Positions 8,776 through 17,636 of a stretch of 64,000 nt of DNA are shown one piece after another; within the stretch, counting starts at the first letter, position 1, and every line of letters begins with the position of its first letter. The notes under the pieces are model-generated. The model was not told the origin of the DNA, made no database searches, and was given only the letters and a program-made list of their open reading frames with translations. Position numbers and translations under genes: made by a program. Source of the stretch: Pseudomonadales bacterium (GTDB taxonomy: Bacteria; Pseudomonadota; Gammaproteobacteria; Pseudomonadales; Azotimanducaceae); the NCBI GenBank assembly GCA_041395945.1, contig JAWKZN010000003.1, forward strand, positions 248,001-312,000, in the 5' to 3' direction.

Positions 8776-9558
8776 ATGTGTCTCGTTCTGTTCGCTTATC
8801 AGCCGGGTTCTCACCGGCCCCTGGTCGTTGCAGCGAACCGCGATGAATTCTACGCCCGACCCGCCCTTGGCGCACACCACTGGGAAGATTCGCCTCATCT
8901 GCTCGCCGGCCGGGATCTGACCGCCGGCGGCACCTGGCTGGGTGTTACCCGCCAGGGCCGTTTCGCCACCGTCACCAACTTCGCCGAGGAAGGACCCGCA
9001 GGTACCGCAGCGGACCGGGAGTTGAGGTCAAGAGGGGAGCTGGTGGAAGCCTTTCTGAAAGGCAGCGACAGTGCGCACGATTTTGCCCGTCAGGTACACG
9101 GACACGATTACCGGGGATTCAATCTGCTGCTGTTCGATGGCCGCAGTCTCGTCTACACCTGCAACAGGGGATTCACCGAGGACCTCGGTGCCGGTGTGTA
9201 TGGCCTCACCAATGCAGAACTCGGTGCCACCTGGCCGAAAGTGGTCGGGGGCACGGCTGCCCTGACCCGCCTCCTCGAGGCGGACGCCTGCGACGATGCG
9301 CTCATCCGGCTGCTGGGCGACGAAAGCCAGCCACCCGACAGCGAACTGCCGCACCGGGGCAGACCCATCGAACTCGAAAGGCGTGTCGCGCCCTGCTTTA
9401 TCCGCGGTGATGACTATGGCACCCGGGCGAGTACCGCGGTGATCTTCGAAGGGGATGAAATCCGTTTTACCGAGCAGAGCTACGCTGCCCGGGGCGTGCC
9501 GGGAGCGCGCACCTCATACCGTTTGCAGACTGGCCGGCCGGCCGCTGAGCGGGAGTGA
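8776..9558 (+). CDS. NRDE (TANGO2-like) family protein
   Basis: A 260-residue member of the NRDE family, related to eukaryotic TANGO2, named for the Asn-Arg-Asp-Glu motif visible at 21-24 in VVAANRDEFYARP. Further conserved features are LLAGRDLTAGGTWLGVTRQGRFATVTNF and GLTNAELGATWPKV. The start Met-Cys puts a cysteine at position 2, as in N-terminal nucleophile hydrolases. Biochemical function is not settled for the bacterial members. It sits alone on this strand between ptsP and lgt, which are neighbours in E. coli. Confidence 0.88.
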   Translation: MCLVLFAYQPGSHRPLVVAANRDEFYARPALGAHHWEDSPHLLAGRDLTAGGTWLGVTRQGRFATVTNFAEEGPAGTAADRELRSRGELVEAFLKGSDSAHDFARQVHGHDYRGFNLLLFDGRSLVYTCNRGFTEDLGAGVYGLTNAELGATWPKVVGGTAALTRLLEADACDDALIRLLGDESQPPDSELPHRGRPIELERRVAPCFIRGDDYGTRASTAVIFEGDEIRFTEQSYAARGVPGARTSYRLQTGRPAAERE

Positions 9559-9622
9559 GTCAAGGCATTCAGGGCACGTCGCCGCGCCGTTGCTACTTGT
9601 GCAGAGGTACGCTGGCAGGCTG

Positions 9623-11908
9623 CTAACGGTGATGGCCAGGCATCACCCGGGCCAGTCCGGCTTCGGCGAGCTGCTTGCGCATGAAATACTGAATTTCCTG
9701 GGCCGTATCCATTTTCAGTACCCGGGCGAGCATGCGCCGCGCGTCCGAGCGGCGGATGTTGCGGATCACCCACTTCACCTTCGGCAGGTTGGTCGCGTTC
9801 ATCGACAGCACGTGATAGCCCATGGCCAGCAGCAGCACAGCGCCTACCGGCGTGCCGGCCAGCTCCCCGCAGATGCCCACATATTTCTGTTCCTTGTGCG
9901 CAGCACGGGCCACCTCGCGCAGTGCGTGCAGCACGGCAGGGTGCGTGTCCTGATAGAGGCTCGCCACTCTCGGGTTGTTGCGGTCGACGGCGAGCATGTA
10001 CTGGGTGAGATCATTGGAGCCCACCGCGAGAAAATCCACCATGCTGGCCAGCCGATTCGCCTGGTAGACGGCGGCGGGCACCTCCACCATCACACCCACC
10101 AGGGGCGGCTTCACATCAATGCCTTCTTCGATGACTTCTGCGTAGGCGCGCTCGATCAGTCCTCTGGCTTCACTCACCTCGCTGATGCTCGAGATCATGG
10201 GCAGCATGATGCGCAACTCGCCCTTGAGCCCTGCGTTGGCCTTGATCATGGCGCGCGCCTGCACCATGAAAATCTCCGGATGATCGAGGGTGATGCGGAT
10301 GCCGCGCCAGCCGAGAAAGGGATTGTCTTCGACAATCGGGAAGTAGGAAAGCGCCTTGTCACCGCCGATGTCCAGAGTGCGCATGGTCACCGGTCGCGGT
10401 TCGAAGGCCACCATGTGCTCCCGGTAGATGACCCGCTGCTCTTCCTCACTCGGGAAGCGCTCCTTGGTCATGAAGGGTATCTCGGTGCGGAACAGGCCTA
10501 TGCCTTCCGCGCCCCGATCCAGCGAGCGGGAAATGTCGCCGGTCAGTCCGATATTCACCCAGAGCCCGATGCGCGCACCATCCAGGGTGACCCCGTGCAG
10601 GTCCTTGAGATCTTCCAGCTCGGTGGCGAATGCGCGTTCGCCATCGGCAAAGGTCCGGTAGTGCTCGATGAGACCCGGTGACGGGTTGCAGTACACCTCG
10701 CCGTAGAAGCCATCCACGATCATCCGCTGGCTGTCGATGTGGAGGATCGGCAGGTCGACCGCACCCATGACCGCGGGTATGTCGAGGGCCTGGGCCAGAA
10801 TGGCAACGTGAGAATTCACACTGCCGCGCACGGACACTATACCTTTGAGCTTACCCGCCGGGATGTTGGCCAGCATGCCGGGGGTGACCTCATCTCCCAC
10901 CAGCACGGTGTCGTCGGGAAAGTAGGTCTTCTTCGAGCGGATGTCCTGCAGATAGGCCAGCACCCGCAGGCCCAGATCCTTCACGTCCGCCCCCCGCTCG
11001 CGCAGGTAGGCGTCTTCCATCTCTTCGAAACGGCGCAGGTGTTCGTGGATCACCTGTTTGAGCGCGCCCTGGGCCCAGGAACCTTTGCGGATCCGGTTGC
11101 GGATATCACCGGAAAGCGCATTATCGTCGAGCATGTGCAGATAAACGTCGAACAGCGCCAGTTCTTCCGGCGGCAGGCTGGCAGAAAACTGCTCCATGAT
11201 CCGCGTCATGTCGTTGCGGACCGATTCCACCGCCCGATCGAAAATCTGCAGTTCGAGGGTCACATCCTCGACCATCTTCTCGCCCACCGACTCCAGGCTT
11301 GCCTCGGGGTGCACGACTACCGCGGTACCCAGACAGACACCCGGAGTACCGCCCACGCCCCGGAACATCGCATCCGCCCGCTCCAGGGCCGGTTCGATGC
11401 TGCCATGGAAGAGCTTGGCCATGTCACCGGTGGCTTCCGCGTGGGCGATGATGGTGGCGAGCTGTGCGGACAGGGTGACCAGGAACGCCTCTTCGCTTTC
11501 ATCGAATTTGCGGCGTTCGCGCTGCTGTACCACCAGCACACCGAGCACGCGCCGGTGATGCACGACCGGCACACCGAGAAAGGCATTGAAGGATTCCTCA
11601 CCGAGTTCAGGCACCAGATGAAAGCGAGGGTGCAGGGTGGCGTTGTCGAGGTTGATGGGTTCTGACCGTTCCGCCACGAGCCCCACCAGGCTCGACTTGC
11701 GGCCGAGCCGGAGTTGACCGGCAGACACTTTGTTGAAACCTTCATTAGCCGCGCACATCAGCTGCTCGCCCTGGGGTTCCATCAGGTAGACCGAGCAGAC
11801 CTCCGTGCCGAGCGCCTTGCGGATGTCGTGTACGAGCAGGCTCAGCGCTTCGTTGAACGTCGACGCTCTGGCGACGTCTTCCACGATTCTGCGCAAAATG
11901 CTGAGCAT
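9623..11908 (-). CDS. ptsP: phosphoenolpyruvate--protein phosphotransferase PtsP (EI-Ntr)
   Basis: First enzyme of the nitrogen PTS, passing phosphate from PEP to NPr. It is 761 residues: an N-terminal GAF sensor domain (about 1-160, with EAFLVTLSAQLATIIAHA closing it), the phospho-His domain with His367 in GSVNSHVAILAQALDIPAVMG, and the PEP-binding barrel (LFRTEIPFM, GGDKALSYFPI, GICGELAGTPVGA). It follows rppH by 18 bases, the usual gene pair. The GAF domain distinguishes it from the sugar-PTS enzyme I. Confidence 0.95.
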   Translation of the reverse strand: MLSILRRIVEDVARASTFNEALSLLVHDIRKALGTEVCSVYLMEPQGEQLMCAANEGFNKVSAGQLRLGRKSSLVGLVAERSEPINLDNATLHPRFHLVPELGEESFNAFLGVPVVHHRRVLGVLVVQQRERRKFDESEEAFLVTLSAQLATIIAHAEATGDMAKLFHGSIEPALERADAMFRGVGGTPGVCLGTAVVVHPEASLESVGEKMVEDVTLELQIFDRAVESVRNDMTRIMEQFSASLPPEELALFDVYLHMLDDNALSGDIRNRIRKGSWAQGALKQVIHEHLRRFEEMEDAYLRERGADVKDLGLRVLAYLQDIRSKKTYFPDDTVLVGDEVTPGMLANIPAGKLKGIVSVRGSVNSHVAILAQALDIPAVMGAVDLPILHIDSQRMIVDGFYGEVYCNPSPGLIEHYRTFADGERAFATELEDLKDLHGVTLDGARIGLWVNIGLTGDISRSLDRGAEGIGLFRTEIPFMTKERFPSEEEQRVIYREHMVAFEPRPVTMRTLDIGGDKALSYFPIVEDNPFLGWRGIRITLDHPEIFMVQARAMIKANAGLKGELRIMLPMISSISEVSEARGLIERAYAEVIEEGIDVKPPLVGVMVEVPAAVYQANRLASMVDFLAVGSNDLTQYMLAVDRNNPRVASLYQDTHPAVLHALREVARAAHKEQKYVGICGELAGTPVGAVLLLAMGYHVLSMNATNLPKVKWVIRNIRRSDARRMLARVLKMDTAQEIQYFMRKQLAEAGLARVMPGHHR

Positions 11909-11926
11909 CCTGTTAACCGGAGCCGG

Positions 11927-12439
11927 TCAATACTGGCGGTGTTGCAATGCGGGCAGCTCATCACCCGCCGGTAGATGGGGGGCAAGTTCCTTCAGCGCCC
12001 GCCGGTAGACGTCGCGCTTGAAATCCACCACCTGGCTGACCGGATACCAGTAACTGACCCAGCACCAGTGATCGAATTCCGGCTTGTCTGCTCTTTCCAC
12101 GTCCACCAGTCGATCCTCGCCAAGAATGCGCAGCAGAAACCACTTCTGCTTCTGGCCCTGAAAACCGGGGGTGGAGTTGTATCTGCGCATGTGCTGCGGA
12201 ATGCGGTAGCGCAGCCAGCCGCTGGTACAGGCCAGTACTTCGACGTGGTCGCGCTCCAGCCCGACCTCTTCGAACAGCTCCCGGTACAGCGCATCTTCGA
12301 CGGATTCCTTCGCTTTGATACCGCCCTGGGGAAACTGCCAGGCATCGTGGCCGCCTACCCGGCGCGCCCACAGCACTCGGCCCTGATCATTGGTCAGAAC
12401 TATGCCGACATTGGGACGAAAGCCGTCTGCATCGACCAC
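11927..12439 (-). CDS. rppH: RNA 5' pyrophosphohydrolase
   Basis: Nudix hydrolase that removes pyrophosphate from mRNA 5' ends and so triggers RNase E decay. The Nudix box reads GGIKAKESVEDALYRELFEE with VGLE following, and the family signature GFRPNVGIVLTN, WQFPQGG and SYWYPVSQVVDFKRDVYR is intact. I chose GTG at 12439, giving about 170 residues that begin at the DADGFRPNVG block where RppH proteins normally start. An upstream in-frame extension to 12538 is possible but looks unlike the family. Operon with ptsP. Confidence 0.92.
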   Translation of the reverse strand: MVDADGFRPNVGIVLTNDQGRVLWARRVGGHDAWQFPQGGIKAKESVEDALYRELFEEVGLERDHVEVLACTSGWLRYRIPQHMRRYNSTPGFQGQKQKWFLLRILGEDRLVDVERADKPEFDHWCWVSYWYPVSQVVDFKRDVYRRALKELAPHLPAGDELPALQHRQY

Positions 12440-12598
12440 GACAACAGGGTTCCCGATTAGATTGAATCGCGATGATTGAACCCTAATGGGGGAAAAATTA
12501 CCAACCAGCGCCCCTCGATGGCAGGATAGCGACTTCATCGATCAGAAGTCTTGAGGGATTTTTCGTGGTCAACAGCCTGAGGACCCGCACCTTAAAGG

Positions 12599-12703
12599 CA
12601 CCCGCCTTGCGGGCACCCGCCTTGCGGACACACACCCTGTGGACACCCGCCCTGTGGACACCCGCCCTGTGGACACCCGCGCAGCGGACGCACGGCCGGT
12701 GAG
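12599..12703 (+). repeat. 15-bp tandem repeat array at the 5' end of the DUF255 gene
   Basis: Six to seven head-to-tail units with consensus CACCCGCCYTGYGGA. Units start at 12599, 12614, 12629, 12644, 12659 and 12674, with a degenerate one at 12689; those at 12644 and 12659 are identical. Because 15 is a multiple of three, the array could be read in frame as a VDTRP repeat leading into the downstream protein. More likely it is untranslated and the GTG at 12699 is the true start. Confidence 0.9.
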
Positions 12704-14786
12704 CAACCGACTTGGCGGAGAAACCAGCCCCTACCTGCGCCAGCACGCCGATAACCCGGTGGACTGGCAGCCCTGGGACGCAGCCGCCCTGGCGCTGGCC
12801 CGGCACAGCGGTAAACCCATTCTCCTGTCCGTCGGCTACTCGAGCTGCCACTGGTGCCATGTGATGGCCCACGAATCCTTCGAGGATGCGGCCACGGCAC
12901 GGGTGATGAACGAGCACTTCGTGAACATCAAGGTCGATCGGGAAGAGCGACCGGACCTGGACAAGGTCTACCAGCTCGCCCACCAGGTGCTCACCCAGCA
13001 GACGGGCGGCTGGCCGCTGACCATGTTCCTCGACCCGGAAACCCTGATGCCCTTCTTCGGCGGCACCTATTTTCCGAAGACGCCGCGCCACCAGCTGCCC
13101 GGTTTCGTGGATCTGCTCATGCGCATCAGCGAGACCTACACGACCCGGCGCGAGGAGCTCAACGAACAGAGCGAGCGCCTGAAAAAGGTGCTGGACGAGA
13201 TCGAACACAGCGGTGGCAGTGCCGCAATCGAAGGCTACGAATCCCTGACCAGCGACGAACGCAGCAAGGCGGACCGGGTGCTGATCGACGCTGCGCTGGA
13301 AAGTCTCAAACAGCAGTACGACAGCGCCGAAGGCGGCTTCGGCACCGCGCCCAAGTTTCCGATGCCGAGCACGGTGGACCGGCTGCTGCGCCACTGGGCG
13401 TTTGCCGACCGCAACCGGGAATGTCTGGACATGGTGATGACGTCCCTGACCCGTATGGCCCGGGGTGGTATCTACGATCACGTCGGCGGCGGTTTCTTCC
13501 GCTACGCCACCGATCGCAAATGGATGATTCCCCACTTCGAAAAAATGCTCTACGACAATGCCCAGCTGCTCGCGCTCTATGCCGATGCGCTGCGCATCGG
13601 TCCCGATGAGCTGTTCAGCCAGGCCGTGCGGGAAACCACCGAGTGGCTGCTGCGAGAGATGCGGCACACCGGCGGTGGTTTCTACGCGGCACTCGATGCG
13701 GATTCGGAAGGGGGAGAGGGGCTCTTCTATCTCTGGCGGCGCGACCAGCTGAAACGGCTGCTCGATGAGACCGAGTATCTGATCGTGGAGACCCTCTACG
13801 GAGTCGACAAACCGGCCAACTTCGAAGGGCGCTGGAACCTGCATCGCCACGATGCCTGGCGCTCGGTGGTCGAGCGACTGTCACTCCCCAGGGCCGAAGC
13901 CGACGCCGCGCTCGCCAGCGCCCGGAGCAAGATGCTGGCCGAGCGGGATCTGCGACCGCGACCGGGCCTCGACGACAAGATCCTCACCAGCTGGAACGGT
14001 CTGACCATCCGCGGTCTCGCCCGGGCTGGGATGGTGCTCGATGAGCCTTCGTGGATCGATCGGGCCTGCGAGTGCGCGGACTTCATCCGCACCAGCCTGT
14101 GGGACGGCCAGCGCCTGTCCGCCACCTGGCAGCAGGGCCGGGCGCGTCATCCCGGTTATCTGGACGATTACGCCAACCTGCTCAACGGTCTGCTCACCCT
14201 GCTCGGCGCCCGCTGGCGGGAGACGGACGCCGCCTTCGCCCGTGCCCTGGCGGATGCGGTGATCGAGCAGTTCTACGACACCGAACAGGGCGGCTTCTTC
14301 TTTACCGCACACACGCACGAACGCCTCATCTACCGGCCCAAGCCGACCCTGGACGACGCCCAGCCACCCGGCAACGGCGTCATGGCCCAGGTGCTGATGG
14401 AGCTCGGGCATCTGTTCGGCGAGACCCGTTATCTGGAGACGGCGGCGGCGACCCTGGACTGGGCCAAGGGCAAGATGACCCAGTTTCCCGCCGGGCACTG
14501 CTCACTGATCTCGGCACTGGAACTGGAACTGCGCGGACCGGAGCAGATCATCATCCGCGGGCCCGCCGACCAGCTCGCTCCCTGGCTCGCGGTAACCCGC
14601 AGCGGCTACAAACCCTGGCGTTCGAGTTTCGCCATCGCCTACGAAGACAACCGCACCCTGCCCGCCTACCTGCCGCGCCTGACCAGCGCCGATCTGCGCA
14701 ACCGGACGGTGGCCTATCGGTGTGAAGGGATGTCCTGCTCGCTGCCGATCGAGTCTGTGGAGGAGTTGAAGAAGGTCTGCGGTTGA
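12699..14786 (+). CDS. DUF255 thioredoxin-fold / six-hairpin glycosidase-like protein (YyaL/SPATA20 family)
   Basis: About 695 residues. The N-terminal thioredoxin-like domain has the family hallmark NRLGGETSPYLRQHADNPVDW and a CHWC motif at Cys50 and Cys53 (counted from GTG 12699), then VDREERPDLDKVYQ and GGWPLTMFLDPE. The rest is an alpha/alpha-barrel region resembling glycan-processing epimerases. Function in bacteria is unknown. An ATG at 12639 is in frame but would put a VDTRP repeat at the N-terminus; the conserved region begins exactly after the GTG at 12699. Confidence 0.9.
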   Translation: MSNRLGGETSPYLRQHADNPVDWQPWDAAALALARHSGKPILLSVGYSSCHWCHVMAHESFEDAATARVMNEHFVNIKVDREERPDLDKVYQLAHQVLTQQTGGWPLTMFLDPETLMPFFGGTYFPKTPRHQLPGFVDLLMRISETYTTRREELNEQSERLKKVLDEIEHSGGSAAIEGYESLTSDERSKADRVLIDAALESLKQQYDSAEGGFGTAPKFPMPSTVDRLLRHWAFADRNRECLDMVMTSLTRMARGGIYDHVGGGFFRYATDRKWMIPHFEKMLYDNAQLLALYADALRIGPDELFSQAVRETTEWLLREMRHTGGGFYAALDADSEGGEGLFYLWRRDQLKRLLDETEYLIVETLYGVDKPANFEGRWNLHRHDAWRSVVERLSLPRAEADAALASARSKMLAERDLRPRPGLDDKILTSWNGLTIRGLARAGMVLDEPSWIDRACECADFIRTSLWDGQRLSATWQQGRARHPGYLDDYANLLNGLLTLLGARWRETDAAFARALADAVIEQFYDTEQGGFFFTAHTHERLIYRPKPTLDDAQPPGNGVMAQVLMELGHLFGETRYLETAAATLDWAKGKMTQFPAGHCSLISALELELRGPEQIIIRGPADQLAPWLAVTRSGYKPWRSSFAIAYEDNRTLPAYLPRLTSADLRNRTVAYRCEGMSCSLPIESVEELKKVCG

Positions 14787-14805
14787 GGAGTATTCACCCA
14801 TCTCG

Positions 14806-14831
14806 GCAGACGAACTGATTAAGTCTGCTTT
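14806..14831 (+). terminator. possible weak terminator after the DUF255 gene
   Basis: A six-base-pair stem, GCAGAC (14806-14811) with GTCTGC (14823-14828), an 11-base loop and a short TTT run. It lies in the 85-base gap between the DUF255 and VOC genes. The stem is short and the T run poor. Confidence 0.35.
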
Positions 14832-14871
14832 CATCAACTTCGCTGTAAGAGAGCGCGAGAAAAACCCTCTT

Positions 14872-16101
14872 ATGCATGAAGCCAACCTCACGCGTTTCGG
14901 ACCGAGTACCTACACCTGCGCACGCGGCAAGCCGACAAACCACTCTGCTACATTCAAGGCCATCGACGGTAACGCCAGGCTGGTACTTCAGATGCGCGGC
15001 ATCGATAACGCGCGGATCAGCATCAACGACCAGAACATCGGCGCACCGCAGCAGCTCCAGGGCGATGGAGAGGTCGTCATACCGCTGACCCTGGCGCAGG
15101 AGAACCGCATCGCAATAAGCGTTTCCGGCGAGTCCGACGCCTCACTCGGCGTGCGCATCACCCAACTCACCCGGGCCGATCTGGGACTTCTGCGTCAGGG
15201 CTATTTCGGGCTCAACACCAGTGACATGGAACGCCAGCGCGCCTTCTACGCAACGCTCGGCTTCATCGGTGAGATCTATCCGGCCGGACCGGAGACGAGC
15301 ACGACCTTCGCACGCTCTCTGGGCTTCGAGGACAACTACCTGATCCATGTGTCACTGCACAGCCTGACAAACCCGCCCACGCCGCCCTTCGTCGACACGG
15401 TACAGTTCCGCGGCGATTCCTATCGCAGCGAGCCTCCCTACGACAGGCTGAATCACATCGGCATGGCCTATGCCACCTATTCGACCACCGACCTCGATGA
15501 CGCATTCGACTCTCTCAGGTCGAAGCATGTGGCGTTTGTTTCACCGCCGACTACCGCACCCGACGGTGAGCGGTTTGTTTTTTTCAAAGACCAGGACGGC
15601 GCTTTTCTCAAACTGATGGAGGCGCCCGGGGCCGGGAAGCGGACGCCTGGCGCCAATCTCGTGCGGCTCGCCAACACCAACATGAACGTGACGGATCTCG
15701 AACGCTCGCGGGAGTTTTATCGGCTGCTCGGATTTACCGAAACGAAGCCCCGCTCCCAGGCAGGTTCCGGCGCCTTCGCCGCCGCACACGGTTTTGAGGG
15801 ATCAATCGAATTCGAAGGCGAAGACATCAGCCTCGGTGCAGGTACGGACGGTGCGACGATCCAGTTGCGGCGGTGGCTGCGTCCCTTTGATGACGCACCA
15901 CCCTACGCGCCACCGGTCAATCACCTGGGTATCGACCGGATCAATTTCTATGTGAAGGATCTGACCGCGACGGTCGCGACGATGAATGCGCTGGGTTTCA
16001 GACAGCTGGGACCGATCGGCGGCAGCTCTGAGATCGGCATCGTGTTTTTCTTCGATCCCGACGGCATCAAGGTGCAGTTCGCAGGGCCGCAGATCAGGTA
16101 G
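14872..16101 (+). CDS. beta-sandwich plus double VOC (glyoxalase-fold) protein
   Basis: A 409-residue protein of three parts. Residues ~1-105 have a beta-rich pattern (YTCARGKPTNHSATF, ARLVLQMRG, ARISINDQNIGAPQQ, IPLTLAQENRIAISVSGESD) like beta-sandwich domains of extracellular proteins. Two VOC domains follow, at ~110-250 (YFGLNTSDMERQRAFYATLGF to FFKDQDGAFLKLME) and ~260-405 (NTNMNVTDLERSREFYRLLGF to FFFDPDGIKVQF). VOC proteins include glyoxalases, dioxygenases and isomerases; the substrate cannot be read here. No signal peptide is evident, which is odd given the first domain. Confidence 0.82.
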   Translation: MHEANLTRFGPSTYTCARGKPTNHSATFKAIDGNARLVLQMRGIDNARISINDQNIGAPQQLQGDGEVVIPLTLAQENRIAISVSGESDASLGVRITQLTRADLGLLRQGYFGLNTSDMERQRAFYATLGFIGEIYPAGPETSTTFARSLGFEDNYLIHVSLHSLTNPPTPPFVDTVQFRGDSYRSEPPYDRLNHIGMAYATYSTTDLDDAFDSLRSKHVAFVSPPTTAPDGERFVFFKDQDGAFLKLMEAPGAGKRTPGANLVRLANTNMNVTDLERSREFYRLLGFTETKPRSQAGSGAFAAAHGFEGSIEFEGEDISLGAGTDGATIQLRRWLRPFDDAPPYAPPVNHLGIDRINFYVKDLTATVATMNALGFRQLGPIGGSSEIGIVFFFDPDGIKVQFAGPQIR

Positions 16102-16124
16102 GGGCAGCGCGACCGATACCGGCC

Positions 16125-17636
16125 TCAGCCCGGCTGCCAGGCCAGATCCAGCTCCCGCGCCGCCTTCACATCATCGAGCCGCCGCACCGGCAGACTGTGG
16201 GGTGCGCCGGTCACCAGTTCGGGTGCAGTACGCGCTTCTTCGAGAATGGCAATCAGCGCATCCGCGAAGCCGTCGAGTTCCGCCTTGGTCTCGGTTTCCG
16301 TCGGCTCGATCAGGAAACACTCGGGCACCAGCAGCGGAAAATAGGTGGTGGGGCTGTGGTAACCGTAGTCGAGCAGACGTTTGGCGATGTCCATCGCGGA
16401 GACATTCAGCGTCTTCGCTTCCTTCTTGAAGGTCAGGATGAACTCGTGGGTCGCACGCCGGTCCGGATAAGCCAGCTCAAAGCCGGCGGCGGCAAGCCGA
16501 CGGGCGAGATAGTTGGCATTGAGGGTGGAGTACTCACCCACCCGATGCATGCCATCGCGACCGAGCATCAGCGCGTAAGCCAGCGCCCGCAGCAGGATAC
16601 CCGTGTTGCCCATGAAGCCGGAGAGTCGGCCGATGCTCTGGGGCAGGTCGGCTGCGCCGAGCCAGCGGAAACGCTCCCCTTCTTTACCCACGATGGGCAG
16701 CGGCAGGAAGGGCAGCAGGCGCGAGCCGACACCCACCGGGCCCGCGCCCGGACCGCCGCCACCATGGGGGGTGGCGAAGGTCTTGTGCAGATTCATGTGC
16801 AGCACATCGAAGCCCATGTCACCCGGCTTCACCTTGCCGAGAATGGCATTGAGGTTTGCACCATCGTAATAGAGCAGACCGCCCGCATCGTGAACGGTCT
16901 TCGCAATGGCCTCCACCCGGCGTTCGAACACTCCGCAGGTAGAGGGGTTGGTCATCATGAGGCCGGCGGTCTGGGGACCGACGGCGGCTTTCAGCGCCTC
17001 CAGGTCCACGTCGCCGGAGCGATCCACCGGCACCTCGGTAACCTTGTAGCCGCACATCACCGCCGTGGCCGGATTGGTGCCGTGGGCCGCGTTCGGCACG
17101 ATGATCTCGTTGCGTGCCAGATCGCCCCGGGCCTGGTGATAGGCGCGGATCATGGCGACCCCGGCGAATTCACCCTGGGCGCCCGCCATCGGAGTCAGCG
17201 ACACACCCTTCATACCGGTGACATCCCCGAGAATTTCCTGCAGCTCGAACATGCAGGCGAGGAAGCCCTGGCTCACCGATTCCGGCGCCAGCGGATGCCT
17301 GCCGAGGAAGCCCGGCAGGCTCGCCGCTTTGTGCGCGCCTCTCGGGTTGTACTTCATGGTGCAGGAGCCGAGGGGGTAGAACTGGGTGTCGATGGAAAAG
17401 TTCTTGCGCGAAAGATTGGTGTAATGGCGCACCGCCTGCAGTTCGGAGACTTCCGGCAGGCGCGGCGGGGTTTTGCGGCGCAGGGCGGCCGGGATGTCGC
17501 CGGTGGATTCTGCGGCGGTGGATGTTCCTGCAGCGACGTCTGCTCCTGCAGACGCTATCTGCTGCGCCCGCGCCGTACGCCCCGTGACACCCAGATCGAA
17601 TATGGTCTTCACCGGTGGTGGTTTGATACCGCTCAT
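16125..17636 (-). CDS. gcvPB: glycine dehydrogenase (decarboxylating) subunit 2, P-protein beta
   Basis: C-terminal half of the split P-protein, which decarboxylates glycine on PLP and passes the aminomethyl group to GcvH. It is 503 residues; the PLP-binding Lys285 lies in MNLHKTFATPHGGGGPG. Other marks are NLSRKNFSIDTQFYPLGSCTMKYNP and AHGTNPATA. The ATG at 17636 overlaps the gcvPA stop (ATGA). Roughly 40 residues near the N-terminus are an Ala/Thr/Gly-rich linker (about 20-55). Last gene of the gcvT-gcvH-gcvPA-gcvPB order. Confidence 0.96.
   Translation of the reverse strand: MSGIKPPPVKTIFDLGVTGRTARAQQIASAGADVAAGTSTAAESTGDIPAALRRKTPPRLPEVSELQAVRHYTNLSRKNFSIDTQFYPLGSCTMKYNPRGAHKAASLPGFLGRHPLAPESVSQGFLACMFELQEILGDVTGMKGVSLTPMAGAQGEFAGVAMIRAYHQARGDLARNEIIVPNAAHGTNPATAVMCGYKVTEVPVDRSGDVDLEALKAAVGPQTAGLMMTNPSTCGVFERRVEAIAKTVHDAGGLLYYDGANLNAILGKVKPGDMGFDVLHMNLHKTFATPHGGGGPGAGPVGVGSRLLPFLPLPIVGKEGERFRWLGAADLPQSIGRLSGFMGNTGILLRALAYALMLGRDGMHRVGEYSTLNANYLARRLAAAGFELAYPDRRATHEFILTFKKEAKTLNVSAMDIAKRLLDYGYHSPTTYFPLLVPECFLIEPTETETKAELDGFADALIAILEEARTAPELVTGAPHSLPVRRLDDVKAARELDLAWQPG

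Noticed and set aside
12498..13850. Long minus-strand open frame opposite the DUF255 gene
   Set aside because: It mirrors the 15-bp repeat (AGVHR repeats) and otherwise is a GC-rich shadow; the plus strand has a clear conserved family.
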